Assembly: GCF_013276795.1 (NCBI RefSeq) | Contig: NZ_VMLR01000004.1 | Span: forward strand, 1 to 64,000 | Reading direction: 5' to 3' | DNA: 64,000 nt | Source: Streptococcus sp. 2342 | Lineage (GTDB): Bacteria; Bacillota; Bacilli; Lactobacillales; Streptococcaceae | Shown here: positions 49,329 to 58,587 of the stretch, piece after piece | Layout of the letters: the number at the start of each line of letters is the position of its first letter | Numbering within the stretch: the first letter of the stretch is position 1 | Program-made: the position numbers and the translations under genes | Notes under the pieces: model-generated | Databases searched by the model: none | What the model saw: the letters and a program-made list of their open reading frames with translations, nothing else | Told to the model about the DNA's origin: nothing

Positions 49329-51683
49329 ATGAAAGATAGAATAAAAGAATATTTACAAGATAAGGGAAGGGTGACTGTCAATGACTTGGCTCAAGCTTTG
49401 GGAAAAGACGGTTCCAAGGATTTTCGTGAGTTGATTAAAACCTTGTCCCTAATGGAAAGAAAGCACCAGATACGCTTTGAAGAAGATGGCAGTCTGACCT
49501 TGGAAGTTAAGAAAAAACATGAGATTACCCTCAAGGGGATTTTTCATGCCCATAAAAATGGCTTTGGCTTTGTCAGTCTGGAAGGGGAAGAGGACGACCT
49601 TTTTGTAGGAAAAAACGATGTCAACTATGCTATTGATGGTGATACCGTTGAGGTCGTCATCAAAAAAGTCGCTGACCGAAACAAGGGAACAGCAGCGGAA
49701 GCAAAAATTATTGATATCCTAGAACGTAGCTTAACAACCGTTGTCGGTCAAATAGTTCTGGATCAGGAAAAACCTAAGTATGCTGGTTACATCCGTTCGA
49801 AAAACCAGAAAATCAGCCAACCGATTTATGTTAAGAAACCTGCCCTTAAACTAGAAGGAACAGAAGTTCTCAAGGTCTTTATCGACAAATACCCAAGCAA
49901 GAAACATGATTTCTTTGTCGCGAGCGTCCTTGATGTGGTGGGGCATTCAACGGATGTCGGAATTGATGTCCTTGAAGTTTTGGAGTCTATGGACATTGTC
50001 TCAGAATTTCCAGATGCAGTTGTTAAGGAAGCAGAAAGTGTGCCGGATGCTCCGTCTCAAAAGGATATGGAAGGTCGTCTGGATCTAAGAGATGAGATTA
50101 TCTTTACCATTGACGGTGCAGATGCCAAGGACTTGGATGATGCAGTGCATATCAAGGCCTTGAAAAATGGCAATCTGGAGCTTGGAGTTCACATCGCAGA
50201 TGTTTCCTACTATGTGACCGAGGGTTCTGTCCTTGATAAGGAAGCCCTTAACCGTGCGACTTCAGTCTATGTGACAGACCGTGTGGTTCCAATGCTTCCA
50301 GAACGACTGTCAAATGGCATTTGCTCCCTTAATCCTCAAGTTGACCGTCTGACCCAGTCTGCCATTATGGAGATTGATAAACATGGTCGTGTGGTCAACT
50401 ACACTATTACACAAACGGTTATCAAGACCAGTTTTCGTATGACCTATAGTGATGTCAATGATATCTTAGCAGGTGACGAGGAGAAGAGACAAGAGTATCA
50501 GAAAATTGTTCCTAGTATAGAACTTATGGCCAAGCTCCATGAAATTTTAGAAAACATGCGTGTGAAACGTGGAGCCCTCAATTTCGATACCAATGAAGCC
50601 AAGATTTTGGTTGATAAACAAGGTAAGCCTGTTGATATCGTTCTTCGTCAGCGTGGAATTGCCGAGCGCATGATTGAGTCCTTTATGTTGATGGCCAATG
50701 AAACAGTTGCCGAGCATTTTAGCAAGCTGGATTTGCCTTTTATCTATCGGATTCACGAGGAGCCTAAGGCTGAAAAGGTTCAAAAGTTTATTGATTATGC
50801 TTCGAGTTTTGGCTTGCGCATTTATGGAACTGCCAGTGAGATTAGCCAGGAGGCTCTCCAAGACATCATGCGTGCTGTTGAGGGAGAACCTTATGCAGAT
50901 GTATTGTCCATGATGCTTCTTCGCTCTATGCAGCAGGCTCGCTATTCGGAGCACAATCACGGCCACTATGGATTAGCGGCTGATTATTACACTCACTTTA
51001 CCAGTCCGATTCGCCGTTATCCAGACCTTCTTGTTCACCGTATGATTCGTGATTACGGCCGTTCTAAGGAAATAGCAGAGCATTTTGAGCAAGTAATCCC
51101 AGAGATTGCAACCCAGTCCTCAAACCGTGAGCGTCGTGCTATCGAGGCCGAGCGTGAAGTCGAAGCCATGAAAAAGGCTGAGTATATGGAAGAATACGTG
51201 GGTGACGAGTACGATGCAGTTGTATCAAGTATTGTCAAATTCGGTCTCTTTGTCGAATTGCCAAACACAGTTGAAGGCTTGATTCACCTCACCAATCTAC
51301 CTGAATTTTATCATTTCAATGAGCGTGATTTGACCCTTCGTGGGGAGAAATCAGGAACAACCTTCCGTGTAGGTCAACAAATTCGTATTCGCGTTGAAAG
51401 AGCTGATAAGATGACAGGTGAAATTGACTTCTCTTACATTCCAAGTGAGTTTGATGTGATCGAAAAAGGCTTGAAACAGTCTAATCGTAGTGACAGAGGG
51501 CGTGGTTCAAGTCGTCGTTCAGATAAGAAGGAAGACAAGAGAAAATCAGGACGCTCAAATGATAAGCGCAAGCATTCACAAAAAGACAAGAAGAAAAAAG
51601 GAAAGAAACCTTTTTATAAGGAAGTAGCTAAGAAAGGAGTTAAGCATGGCAAAGGGCGAGGGAAAGGTCGTCGCACAAAATAA
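49329..51683 (+). CDS. rnr: Ribonuclease R
   Basis: 784 residues. Order: N-terminal helix-turn-helix (about 1-65), cold-shock domains ([22 protein letters not shown] near residue 77), RNB catalytic domain ([15 protein letters not shown] with catalytic Asp residues near 262-272; [19 protein letters not shown]), a C-terminal S1 domain ([20 protein letters not shown]) and a very basic Lys-rich tail. RNase R is a 3'-5' exonuclease that degrades structured RNA and acts with tmRNA/SmpB. The smpB start lies inside its 3' end, coupling the two trans-translation partners. Confidence 0.97.
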
Positions 51684-52113
51684 AAAGGCGCGTCATGACT
51701 ATACAATCGTAGATACGCTAGAGGCAGGGATGGTCCTGACTGGAACTGAAATCAAGAGTGTACGAGCTGCTCGAATCAATCTCAAAGATGGCTTTGCCCA
51801 AGTAAAAAATGGAGAAGTCTGGTTGAGCAATGTTCACATCGCTCCTTACGAAGAGGGTAATATCTGGAATCAAGAACCAGAACGCCGTCGCAAACTCTTA
51901 CTCCATAAAAAGCAAATCCAAAAGTTGGAACAAGAGACTAAAGGAACAGGAATGACCCTGGTTCCCCTAAAAGTCTATATTAAAGATGGCTATGCCAAGC
52001 TCCTTTTAGGCCTAGCTAAAGGGAAGCATGACTACGACAAACGGGAGTCTATCAAACGTCGTGAACAAAATCGAGACATTGCGCGCGTGATGAAAGCTGT
52101 TAATCAGCGATAA
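51646..52113 (+). CDS. smpB: tmRNA-binding protein SmpB
   Basis: 155 residues. It escorts tmRNA to stalled ribosomes. [20 protein letters not shown] and the C-terminal [25 protein letters not shown] are diagnostic. AGGAG precedes ATG 51646, 38 bp inside rnr. No tmRNA gene is in the window. Confidence 0.97.
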
Positions 52114-52128
52114 AAAGAGGAAATGAAA

Positions 52129-52989
52129 ATGGAAAAATTAGTTGCCTATAAACGCATGCCTTTATGGACTAAAGAAACCATGCCAGAGGCTGTTCAGCAG
52201 AAACACAATACCAAGGTTGGGACTTGGGGGAAAATTACTGTTTTGAAGGGAACTCTCAAGTTTATTGAATTGACAGAGGATGGTGAGGTTCTAGCTGAAC
52301 ATCTCTTTGAAGCAGGAGCCGACAATCCCATGGCACAACCTCAAGCTTGGCATCGAGTGGAGGCTGCCACAGATGATGTGGAATGGTATTTGGAATTTTA
52401 TTGTAAACCTGAGGATTATTTCCCTAAGAAATACAATACCAATCCTGTTCATTCAGAGGTTCTAGAGGCCATGCAGTCAGTAAAACCAGGGAAAGCCTTG
52501 GATTTGGGCTGTGGTCAAGGTCGTAATGCACTCTTTCTAGCCCAGCAAGGTTTCGATGTGACAGCTGTGGATCAAAATGAACTGGCCCTTGAAATCTTGC
52601 AAAGCATTGTTGAGCAGGAAGATTTGGACATGCCTGTTGGTCTTTACGATATCAATTCAGCTAGCATTGGTCAAGAGTATGATTTCATCGTATCGACAGT
52701 TGTTTTGATGTTTCTGCAAGCAGACCGCATTCCTGAAATTATCAAAAATATGCAGGAGAAAACCGCGGTCGGTGGCTATAACCTTATCGTTTGTGCCATG
52801 GACACGGAGGATTATCCTTGCTCAGTTAACTTCCCATTCACCTTTAAGGAAGGCGAACTAGCGAACTATTACAAGGACTGGGAATTGGTCAAGTACAATG
52901 AAAATCCAGGCCATTTGCACCGTCGCGATGAGAATGGCAATCGTATTCAACTACGCTTTGCGACCATGCTAGCTAAGAAAATCAAGTAA
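52129..52989 (+). CDS. tehB: TehB-like SAM-dependent methyltransferase
   Basis: 286 residues. An N-terminal cupin-like beta domain (about 1-100) is fused to a class I methyltransferase with motif I ALDLGCGQGRNALFLA and the acidic motif II in VTAVDQNELAL. This is the TehB family (tellurite resistance name; native substrate unclear). Two close ATGs exist; 52129 is preferred since AGAGG sits eight bases upstream, whereas it is too near to 52123. A terminator follows at 53001. Confidence 0.9.
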   Translation: MEKLVAYKRMPLWTKETMPEAVQQKHNTKVGTWGKITVLKGTLKFIELTEDGEVLAEHLFEAGADNPMAQPQAWHRVEAATDDVEWYLEFYCKPEDYFPKKYNTNPVHSEVLEAMQSVKPGKALDLGCGQGRNALFLAQQGFDVTAVDQNELALEILQSIVEQEDLDMPVGLYDINSASIGQEYDFIVSTVVLMFLQADRIPEIIKNMQEKTAVGGYNLIVCAMDTEDYPCSVNFPFTFKEGELANYYKDWELVKYNENPGHLHRRDENGNRIQLRFATMLAKKIK

Positions 52990-53000
52990 ACATACATGAA

Positions 53001-53030
53001 GATTAGGAGAATTTCCTGATCTTTTTTCTT
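53001..53030 (+). terminator. tehB terminator
   Basis: GATTAGGA-GAATT-TCCTGATC followed by six T. Confidence 0.85.
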
Positions 53031-53033
53031 TTT

Positions 53034-53041
53034 TACGAATA
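53034..53041 (+). promoter_or_regulatory. Orphan cin-box upstream of hicAB (copy 1)
   Basis: TACGAATA in the same setting (after T-tract) as the coiA cin-box. It now precedes hicA by 67 bases rather than a competence gene. Whether SigX uses it is unknown. Confidence 0.7.
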
Positions 53042-53056
53042 GATAAGATAGAAGAA

Positions 53057-53085
53057 TTGACAAAAATACGCATTATAAGTATAAT
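53057..53085 (+). promoter_or_regulatory. Consensus vegetative promoter and candidate HicB operator of hicAB
   Basis: TTGACA (53057-53062), exactly 17 bases, TATAAT (53080-53085). The -10 is one arm of the inverted repeat ATTATA-AG-TATAAT (53072-53085), a plausible operator for the HicB ribbon-helix-helix domain. AAAGGTG before ATG 53109 is the ribosome-binding site. Confidence 0.8.
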
Positions 53086-53108
53086 TTTAGCTAGAAAGGT
53101 GACCATAA

Positions 53109-53403
53109 ATGACAATCACAGGTAAGGAAATGGTAAAATTATACTCAATGAAAATCAAAGAGCAAACTAGGAAGCTGGCCGCAGGCTGTACTTGAGTACG
53201 GCAAGGATAAGCTGACGTGGTTTGAATTTGATTTTCGAAGAGTATTAGCTCTTGCAAATGGATGGATTGAAGTACGTAAGAGAGGAAGTCATCATCATTT
53301 TAAGAAAGAAGGGGTTCCCTATCTTGTCACTATTCCAGTTCACGGTAATGAGGATTTAGGAAAAGGTCTAGAGAGAAAAATATTAAAAGATTTGGGATTA
53401 TAG
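53109..53403 (+). pseudogene. hicA: hicA toxin gene split by a BOX element
   Basis: The first 11 codons read MTITGKEMVKL. The frame then enters a BOX and ends at TGA 53193. After the BOX, ALANGWIEVRKRGSHHHFKK...IPVHGNEDLGKGLERKILKDLGL continues to TAG 53401 in another phase. Deleting 53142-53247 (BOX plus one TTA) rejoins them into a 58-64 residue HicA, an mRNA interferase with its catalytic His in GSHHHF. The 106-bp insert shifts the frame and adds a stop, so no active toxin is expected. Confidence 0.93.
53142..53244 (-). repeat. BOX element (A-C, no boxB) inside hicA
   Basis: 103 bp, minus orientation, from TACTCAATGAAAATC to GATTTTCGAAGAGTA. TTA flanks both sides (53139-53141 and 53245-53247). 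Confidence 0.93.
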
Positions 53404-53430
53404 TTGATTTGGAAATTGTGGAGGTGTATT

Positions 53431-53808
53431 ATGCTAAAATCTTATCCTGCTATTTTTCATAAAGAAGGCACTGGATACTGGGTTGAATTTCCTGAATTTG
53501 GAGGCGGGACTGAAGGAGCAACGATTGAACTTGCAATGAAAAATGCTCGGGAAATGCTTGAGAGTGTTTTAGCTTCTTATATTGATGAAGGATTGGCTCT
53601 ACCTACTCCTAGTGACATTTCTATGTTGAAAGCTTCTGATGGATTTGTGACTTTGATTCAGGTCAATCCCTTGCCTTTCGTAAAGAATAATAAAGCGATT
53701 CGAAAAAATGTTACGGTTCCAGAGTGGCTAGTCAGACTTGCAGATCGTGAGAAAGTGAACTATTCTGAAGTGTTGACACAAGCTCTTGAAAGTCGCTTGC
53801 AACTCTAA
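53431..53808 (+). CDS. hicB: HicB antitoxin
   Basis: 125 residues. The N-terminal partial RNase H-like fold (YPAIFHKEGTGYWVEFPEFGGGTEGATIELAMKNAREMLE) binds the toxin; the C-terminal RKNVTVPEWLVRLADREKVNYSEVLTQALE is a ribbon-helix-helix DNA-binding domain for autoregulation. ATG 53431 follows GTGGAGGTG; a TTG at 53404 would add nine residues before that site. The gene is intact although hicA is not, so the antitoxin could still repress the promoter and neutralise HicA toxins encoded elsewhere. Confidence 0.93.
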   Translation: MLKSYPAIFHKEGTGYWVEFPEFGGGTEGATIELAMKNAREMLESVLASYIDEGLALPTPSDISMLKASDGFVTLIQVNPLPFVKNNKAIRKNVTVPEWLVRLADREKVNYSEVLTQALESRLQL

Positions 53809-53825
53809 AATTATAGAGTGATGAA

Positions 53826-53860
53826 GATTAGGAAATTTCCTGATCTTTTTTCTTTTTTTA
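53826..53860 (+). terminator. hicB terminator (copy 2 of the tehB terminator)
   Basis: Near-palindromic GATTAGGAAATTTCCTGATC followed by two T-runs. Confidence 0.8.
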
Positions 53861-53866
53861 CGAATA
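53859..53866 (+). promoter_or_regulatory. cin-box (SigX promoter) of coiA
   Basis: TACGAATA, 21 bases before the coiA ATG; same layout as comEA. Confidence 0.9.
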
Positions 53867-53887
53867 ATATAGAAAAGGGGGAAAATC

Positions 53888-54841
53888 ATGTTTGTTGCGA
53901 GAGATGCTAGGGGAGAGTTGGTAAATGTGTTAGAGGATAAGCTGGAGAATCAAGCCTAAACCTGCCCAGCTTGTGCAGGTCAGCTCCGTTTGCGTCAAGG
54001 ACCAAGTGTCCGGACCCATTTTGCACATAAATCTTTAAAAGACTGTGATTATTCCTCTGAAAATGAAAGTCCAGAACACCTGTCCAATAAGGAAGTCCTC
54101 TATCATTGGTTGAAGACAGAGGCTGAGGTGCAATTAGAATACCCGCTTCCAGAGCTTAAACAGATTGCAGATGTATTTGTAAATGGCAATCTAGCTTTAG
54201 AAGTTCAGTGTAGTCCCTTGCCTCAAAAAATTCTTAAAGAGCGTAGTGAGGGCTATCGTAGTCAGGGTTACCAAGTACTGTGGTTGCTGGGAGAAAAACT
54301 GTGGCTCAAGGAGCGATTGACTCGTCTACAACAAGGTTTTCTTTATTTCAGTCAAAATATGGGCTTTTATATTTGGGAAGTAGACAAGGGAAAACAGGTT
54401 TTAAGGCTTAAATACCTGATTTACCAGGATCTCCGAGGCAAACTCCATTATCAGATTAAGGAATTTCCCTATGGTCAGGCTAGTCTACTGGAGATATTGC
54501 GTCTTCCCTATAAGAAACAAAAAATATCTCATTTTACAGTTTCTGAGGATAAGGACATCTGTCGCTATATCCGGCAACAATTGTATTATCAAAATCCTTT
54601 TTGGATGAAAGAACAAGCAGAAGCCTATCAAAAGGGAGAGAATATCCTGACTTATGAGCTAAAAGCATGGTATCCCCAAATTAGACCACTAGTGGGCAAA
54701 TTTTTCCAGATTGAACAAGACTTGAATAGCTATTATCAGCACTTTTTCACCTATTATCAAGAAAATCCTCAAAATGATTGGCAAAAGCTCTATCCACCAG
54801 CCTTTTATCAGCAATATTTCTTGAAAAATATGGTAGAATAG
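53888..54841 (+). pseudogene. coiA: coiA, competence protein gene with in-frame TAA at codon 24
   Basis: AAAGGGGGAAAATC precedes ATG 53888. The frame reads MFVARDARGELVNVLEDKLE-NQA, then TAA at 53957-53959, and continues in phase as TCPACAGQLRLRQGPSVRTHFAHKS to the normal end at 54841 (total 317 codons). The family has a sense codon, usually Tyr, here. CoiA helps process internalised single-stranded DNA for recombination with RecA/DprA and is needed for transformation. The CxxC zinc-ribbon-like element lies after the stop. In-frame TTG 53990 could restart translation but would lose it. A sequencing error must be excluded. Confidence 0.92.
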
Positions 54842-54859
54842 AAAGGATGGAGGAATCTA

Positions 54860-56662
54860 ATGGTATTACAAAGACATGAAATAAATGAAAAAGATACATG
54901 GGATCTATCAACGATCTACCCAACTGACCAGGCTTGGGAAGAAGCCTTAAAAGATTTAACAGAACAATTGGAGACAGTAGGCCAGTATGAAGGCCATCTC
55001 CTAGATAGTGCGGATAGCCTACTCGAAATCACTGAAGTTTCTCTTGAAATGGAACGCCATATGGAGAAGCTTTACGTTTATGCTCATATGAAAAATGACC
55101 AGGATACACGTGAAGCCAAGTACCAAGAGTACTATGCCAAGGCCATGACTCTCTACAGTCAGCTAGACCAAGCCTTTTCATTCTATGAACCTGAATTTAT
55201 GGAAATCAGTGAAAAGCAGTATGCTGACTTTTTAGAAGCTCAACCAAAATTGCAGGTTTATCAACACTATTTCGACAAGCTTTTGCAAGGTAAGGAACAC
55301 GTTCTATCACAACGTGAAGAAGAATTATTGGCTGGAGCTGGAGAAATCTTTGGTTCAGCAAGTGAAACCTTCGCTATCTTGGACAATGCGGATATTGTGT
55401 TCCCTTATGTTCTTGACGATGATGGTAAGGAAGTTCAGCTATCTCATGGGACTTACACACGTTTGATGGAGTCTAAAAATCGTGAGGTGCGTCGTGGTGC
55501 CTATCAAGCTCTTTATGCGACTTATCAACAATTCCAACATACCTATGCTAAAACCTTGCAAACCAATGTTAAGGTTCAAAACTACCGTGCCAAAGTTCGC
55601 AATTACAAGAGTGCTCGTCATGCAGCCCTAGCAGCCAATTTTGTTCCAGAAAGTGTTTATGACAATTTAGTAGCAGCAGTTCGCAAGCATTTACCCCTCT
55701 TGCATCGTTACCTTGAACTTCGTTCAAAAATCTTGGGAATTTCAGATCTCAAGATGTACGATGTCTACACACCACTTTCATCTGTTGAATATAGTTTTAC
55801 CTACCAAGAAGCCTTGAAAAAGGCAGAAGATGCCTTGGCAGTCTTGGGTGAGGATTACTTGAGCCGTGTTAAACGTGCCTTTAGTGAGCGTTGGATTGAC
55901 GTTTATGAAAATCAAGGCAAGCGTTCAGGGGCTTACTCTGGTGGTTCTTACGATACCAATGCCTTTATGCTTCTTAACTGGCAGGACAATTTGGACAATC
56001 TCTTTACTCTTGTTCATGAAACAGGTCACAGTATGCATTCAAGCTATACTCGTGAAACGCAACCTTATGTTTACGGAGATTATTCGATCTTCTTGGCTGA
56101 GATTGCCTCAACGACCAATGAAAATATCTTGACGGAGAAATTATTGGAAGAAGTGGAAGACGACGCAACGCGCTTTGCTATCCTCAATAACTTCCTAGAT
56201 GGTTTCCGTGGAACAGTTTTCCGCCAAACTCAATTTGCTGAGTTTGAACACGCCATTCACCAAGCGGATCAAAATGGTCAAGTCTTGACAAGCGATTTCC
56301 TAAATAAACTCTACGCAGACTTGAACCAAGAGTATTATGGTTTGAGTAAGGAAGACAATCCTGAAATCCAATACGAGTGGGCACGCATTCCACACTTCTA
56401 CTATAACTACTATGTATACCAATATTCAACAGGCTTTGCAGCAGCCTCAGCCTTGGCTGAAAAGATTGTCCATGGTAGTCAAGAAGACCGTGACCGCTAT
56501 ATCGACTACCTCAAGGCAGGTAAGTCTGACTATCCACTCAATGTCATGAGAAAAGCTGGTGTTGATATGGAGAAGGAAGACTACCTCAACGATGCCTTTG
56601 CAGTCTTCGAACGTCGTTTAAATGAGTTTGAAGCCCTTGTTGAAAAATTGGGATTGGCATAA
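54860..56662 (+). CDS. pepF: Oligoendopeptidase F (M3B metallopeptidase)
   Basis: 600 residues. The zinc motif HExxH appears as [11 protein letters not shown] near residue 387, with the third ligand Glu in [11 protein letters not shown]. It cleaves short peptides of about 7-17 residues in the cytosol; streptococcal names include PepB and PepF. GGAGG precedes the ATG. It starts 18 bp after coiA and so may be transcribed with it during competence. Confidence 0.95.
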   Translation: MVLQRHEINEKDTWDLSTIYPTDQAWEEALKDLTEQLETVGQYEGHLLDSADSLLEITEVSLEMERHMEKLYVYAHMKNDQDTREAKYQEYYAKAMTLYSQLDQAFSFYEPEFMEISEKQYADFLEAQPKLQVYQHYFDKLLQGKEHVLSQREEELLAGAGEIFGSASETFAILDNADIVFPYVLDDDGKEVQLSHGTYTRLMESKNREVRRGAYQALYATYQQFQHTYAKTLQTNVKVQNYRAKVRNYKSARHAALAANFVPESVYDNLVAAVRKHLPLLHRYLELRSKILGISDLKMYDVYTPLSSVEYSFTYQEALKKAEDALAVLGEDYLSRVKRAFSERWIDVYENQGKRSGAYSGGSYDTNAFMLLNWQDNLDNLFTLVHETGHSMHSSYTRETQPYVYGDYSIFLAEIASTTNENILTEKLLEEVEDDATRFAILNNFLDGFRGTVFRQTQFAEFEHAIHQADQNGQVLTSDFLNKLYADLNQEYYGLSKEDNPEIQYEWARIPHFYYNYYVYQYSTGFAAASALAEKIVHGSQEDRDRYIDYLKAGKSDYPLNVMRKAGVDMEKEDYLNDAFAVFERRLNEFEALVEKLGLA

Positions 56663-56663
56663 G

Positions 56664-57377
56664 ATGGTTGAATCGTATAGTAAAAATGCCAACCATAACA
56701 TGCGTCGTCCTGTTGTCAAGGAAGAAATTGTGGACTTGATGCGTCAGCGTCAAAAGCAAGTCACAGGCGATTTGAAAGAATTGGAAGACTTTGCCCGTAA
56801 GGAAAATATTCCCATCATTCCCCATGAAACGGTTGCTTATTTCCGTTTTCTCATGCAAACCATGCAACCTAAAAACATTCTGGAAATTGGGACGGCTATT
56901 GGTTTTTCTGCCCTTTTGATGGCAGAACATGCGCAAAATGCTAAGATTACAACCATTGACCGCAATCCAGAAATGATTGGTTTTGCCAAGGAAAATTTTG
57001 CCCAGTTTGATAGTCGTAAGCAAATCACTCTCCTAGAAGGAGATGCGGTAGATGTCTTATCAACCTTGACAGAGTCTTATGATTTCGTCTTTATGGATTC
57101 AGCCAAGTCTAAATACATCGTCTTTCTGCCAGAAATCCTCAAACATTTGGAAGTTGGAGGTGTGGTTGTCTTGGATGATATTTTTCAAGGCGGTGATGTT
57201 GCCAAGGACATTATGGAAGTCCGTCGAGGTCAGCGAACCATCTATCGAGGACTTCAAAGACTATTTGACGCAACCTTAGACAATCCAGGACTCACCGCAA
57301 CATTAGTACCTCTGGGAGATGGCATTCTCATGCTTCGTAAAAATGTAGCAGATGTTCAATTGCCTGACAGCGAATGA
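56664..57377 (+). CDS. Class I SAM O-methyltransferase (TrmR/YrrM-like)
   Basis: 237 residues of the catechol O-methyltransferase-like family 3. Motif I is ILEIGTAIGFSALLMA near residue 73, then TTIDRNPEMI and FVFMDSAKSKY with metal-binding acidic residues. The closest well-known relative is TrmR (YrrM) of Bacillus, which methylates hydroxyuridine at the tRNA wobble position; that role is inferred. ATG 56664 starts one base after the pepF stop. Confidence 0.87.
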   Translation: MVESYSKNANHNMRRPVVKEEIVDLMRQRQKQVTGDLKELEDFARKENIPIIPHETVAYFRFLMQTMQPKNILEIGTAIGFSALLMAEHAQNAKITTIDRNPEMIGFAKENFAQFDSRKQITLLEGDAVDVLSTLTESYDFVFMDSAKSKYIVFLPEILKHLEVGGVVVLDDIFQGGDVAKDIMEVRRGQRTIYRGLQRLFDATLDNPGLTATLVPLGDGILMLRKNVADVQLPDSE

Positions 57378-57443
57378 TTTTCAGAAAAATTTAAGAAAAT
57401 ATAGTAAAATAGATAGAGTAACACTTATCTCAAAGGAGTAGAC

Positions 57444-58385
57444 ATGAAGAAAAAACTATTGGCAGGTGCCATCACACTATTATCAGTAGCAACTTTAGCA
57501 GCTTGTTCGAAAGGTTCAGAAGGGGCAGACCTTATCAGCATGAAAGGGGATGTCATCACAGAACATCAATTTTATGAGCAAGTGAAAAGCAACCCTTCAG
57601 CCCAACAAGTCTTGTTAAATATGACCATCCAAAAAGTTTTTGAAAAACAATATGGCTCAGAGCTTGATGATAAAGAGGTTGATGATACTATTGCCGAAGA
57701 AGAAAAACAATATGGCGAAAACTACCAACGTGTCTTGTCACAAGCGGGTATGACTCTTGAAACACGTAAAGCTCAAATTCGTACAAGTAAATTAGTTGAG
57801 TTGGCAGTTAAGAAGGCAGCAGAAGCTGAATTGACAGATGATGCTTACAAGAAGGCCTTTGACGAATACACTCCAGATGTAACGGTTCAAATCATCCGTC
57901 TTGATAATGAAGATAAGGCCAAAGAAGTTCTCGAAAAAGCCAAGGCAGAAGGTGCTGATTTTGCTCAATTAGCCAAAGATAACTCAACTGATGAAAAAAC
58001 AAAAGCAAATGGTGGAGAAATTACCTTTGATTCTGCTTCAACGGAAGTACCTGAGCAAGTCAAGAAAGCCGCTTTCGCTTTAGATGTAAATGGCATTTCT
58101 GATGTGATTACAGCAACTGGCACACAAGCCTACAGTAGCCAATATTACATTGTAAAACTCATTAAGAAAACAGAAAAATCATCTAATATTGATGACTATA
58201 AAGAAAAATTAAAAACTGTTATCTTGACTCAAAAACAAAATGATTCAACATTTGTTCAAAGCATTATCGGAAAAGAATTACAAGCAGCCAATATCAAGGT
58301 TAAGGACCAAGCCTTCCAAAATATCTTTACCCAATATATCGGTGGTGGAGATTCAAGCTCAAGCAGTAGTACATCAAACGAATAG
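57444..58385 (+). CDS. prsA: Foldase lipoprotein PrsA
   Basis: 313 residues. A lipoprotein signal peptide with lipobox LAAC (Cys21) anchors it outside the membrane. The central parvulin peptidyl-prolyl isomerase domain (about 145-240) contains IIRLDNEDKAKEVLEKAKAEGADFAQLAKDNSTD and GGEITFDS; the C-terminus is Ser-rich. It helps exported proteins fold. CAAAGGAG precedes the ATG and a TAAAAT -10 lies just upstream. It depends on LspA for maturation. Confidence 0.95.
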   Translation: MKKKLLAGAITLLSVATLAACSKGSEGADLISMKGDVITEHQFYEQVKSNPSAQQVLLNMTIQKVFEKQYGSELDDKEVDDTIAEEEKQYGENYQRVLSQAGMTLETRKAQIRTSKLVELAVKKAAEAELTDDAYKKAFDEYTPDVTVQIIRLDNEDKAKEVLEKAKAEGADFAQLAKDNSTDEKTKANGGEITFDSASTEVPEQVKKAAFALDVNGISDVITATGTQAYSSQYYIVKLIKKTEKSSNIDDYKEKLKTVILTQKQNDSTFVQSIIGKELQAANIKVKDQAFQNIFTQYIGGGDSSSSSSTSNE

Positions 58386-58393
58386 TCCAAATC

Positions 58394-58425
58394 AATACAA
58401 ATCTCTTTTGAGGTTTGTATTTTTT
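58394..58425 (+). terminator. prsA terminator
   Basis: AATACAAA-T-CTC-TTTT-GAG-G-TTTGTATT followed by T4. Confidence 0.85.
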
Positions 58426-58587
58426 GAACTTGAGTCTGGAAATGATTCTGTAAAAACAGTAAAATTCGAAGGATTGTAAGGTAAGAGTTTTTTTCTTTCT
58501 GAAAAAATGGTATAATAGCAATCAAAACTAGAAAATAAAACGGAATTTGGAACAGATTTGTCTGTATCCTACTAGAGTGGTGATACT

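Larger units (their letters stand above)
52996..53041. repeat. Duplicated tehB-terminator/cin-box segment, copy 1
   Basis: 46 bp from ATGAAGATTAGG to TACGAATA. Copy 2 is at 53821-53866. The copies differ by two single-base indels only. They bracket the hicAB module. Confidence 0.9.
53821..53866. repeat. Duplicated terminator/cin-box segment, copy 2
   Basis: 46 bp; near-perfect copy of 52996-53041. It contains GATTAGGAAATTTCCTGATC as terminator (T-run from 53846) and the cin-box of coiA. Confidence 0.9.

Noticed and set aside
53109..53195. Short 28-codon peptide from the hicA start into the BOX as a functional product
   Set aside because: It retains only 11 HicA residues and none of the catalytic region, and the rest is BOX sequence.
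53957..53959. Recoding of the coiA TAA (selenocysteine or programmed readthrough)
   Set aside because: Selenocysteine uses TGA with a SECIS element, and no stimulatory structure is apparent after TAA. A simple nonsense mutation or sequence error is more likely.
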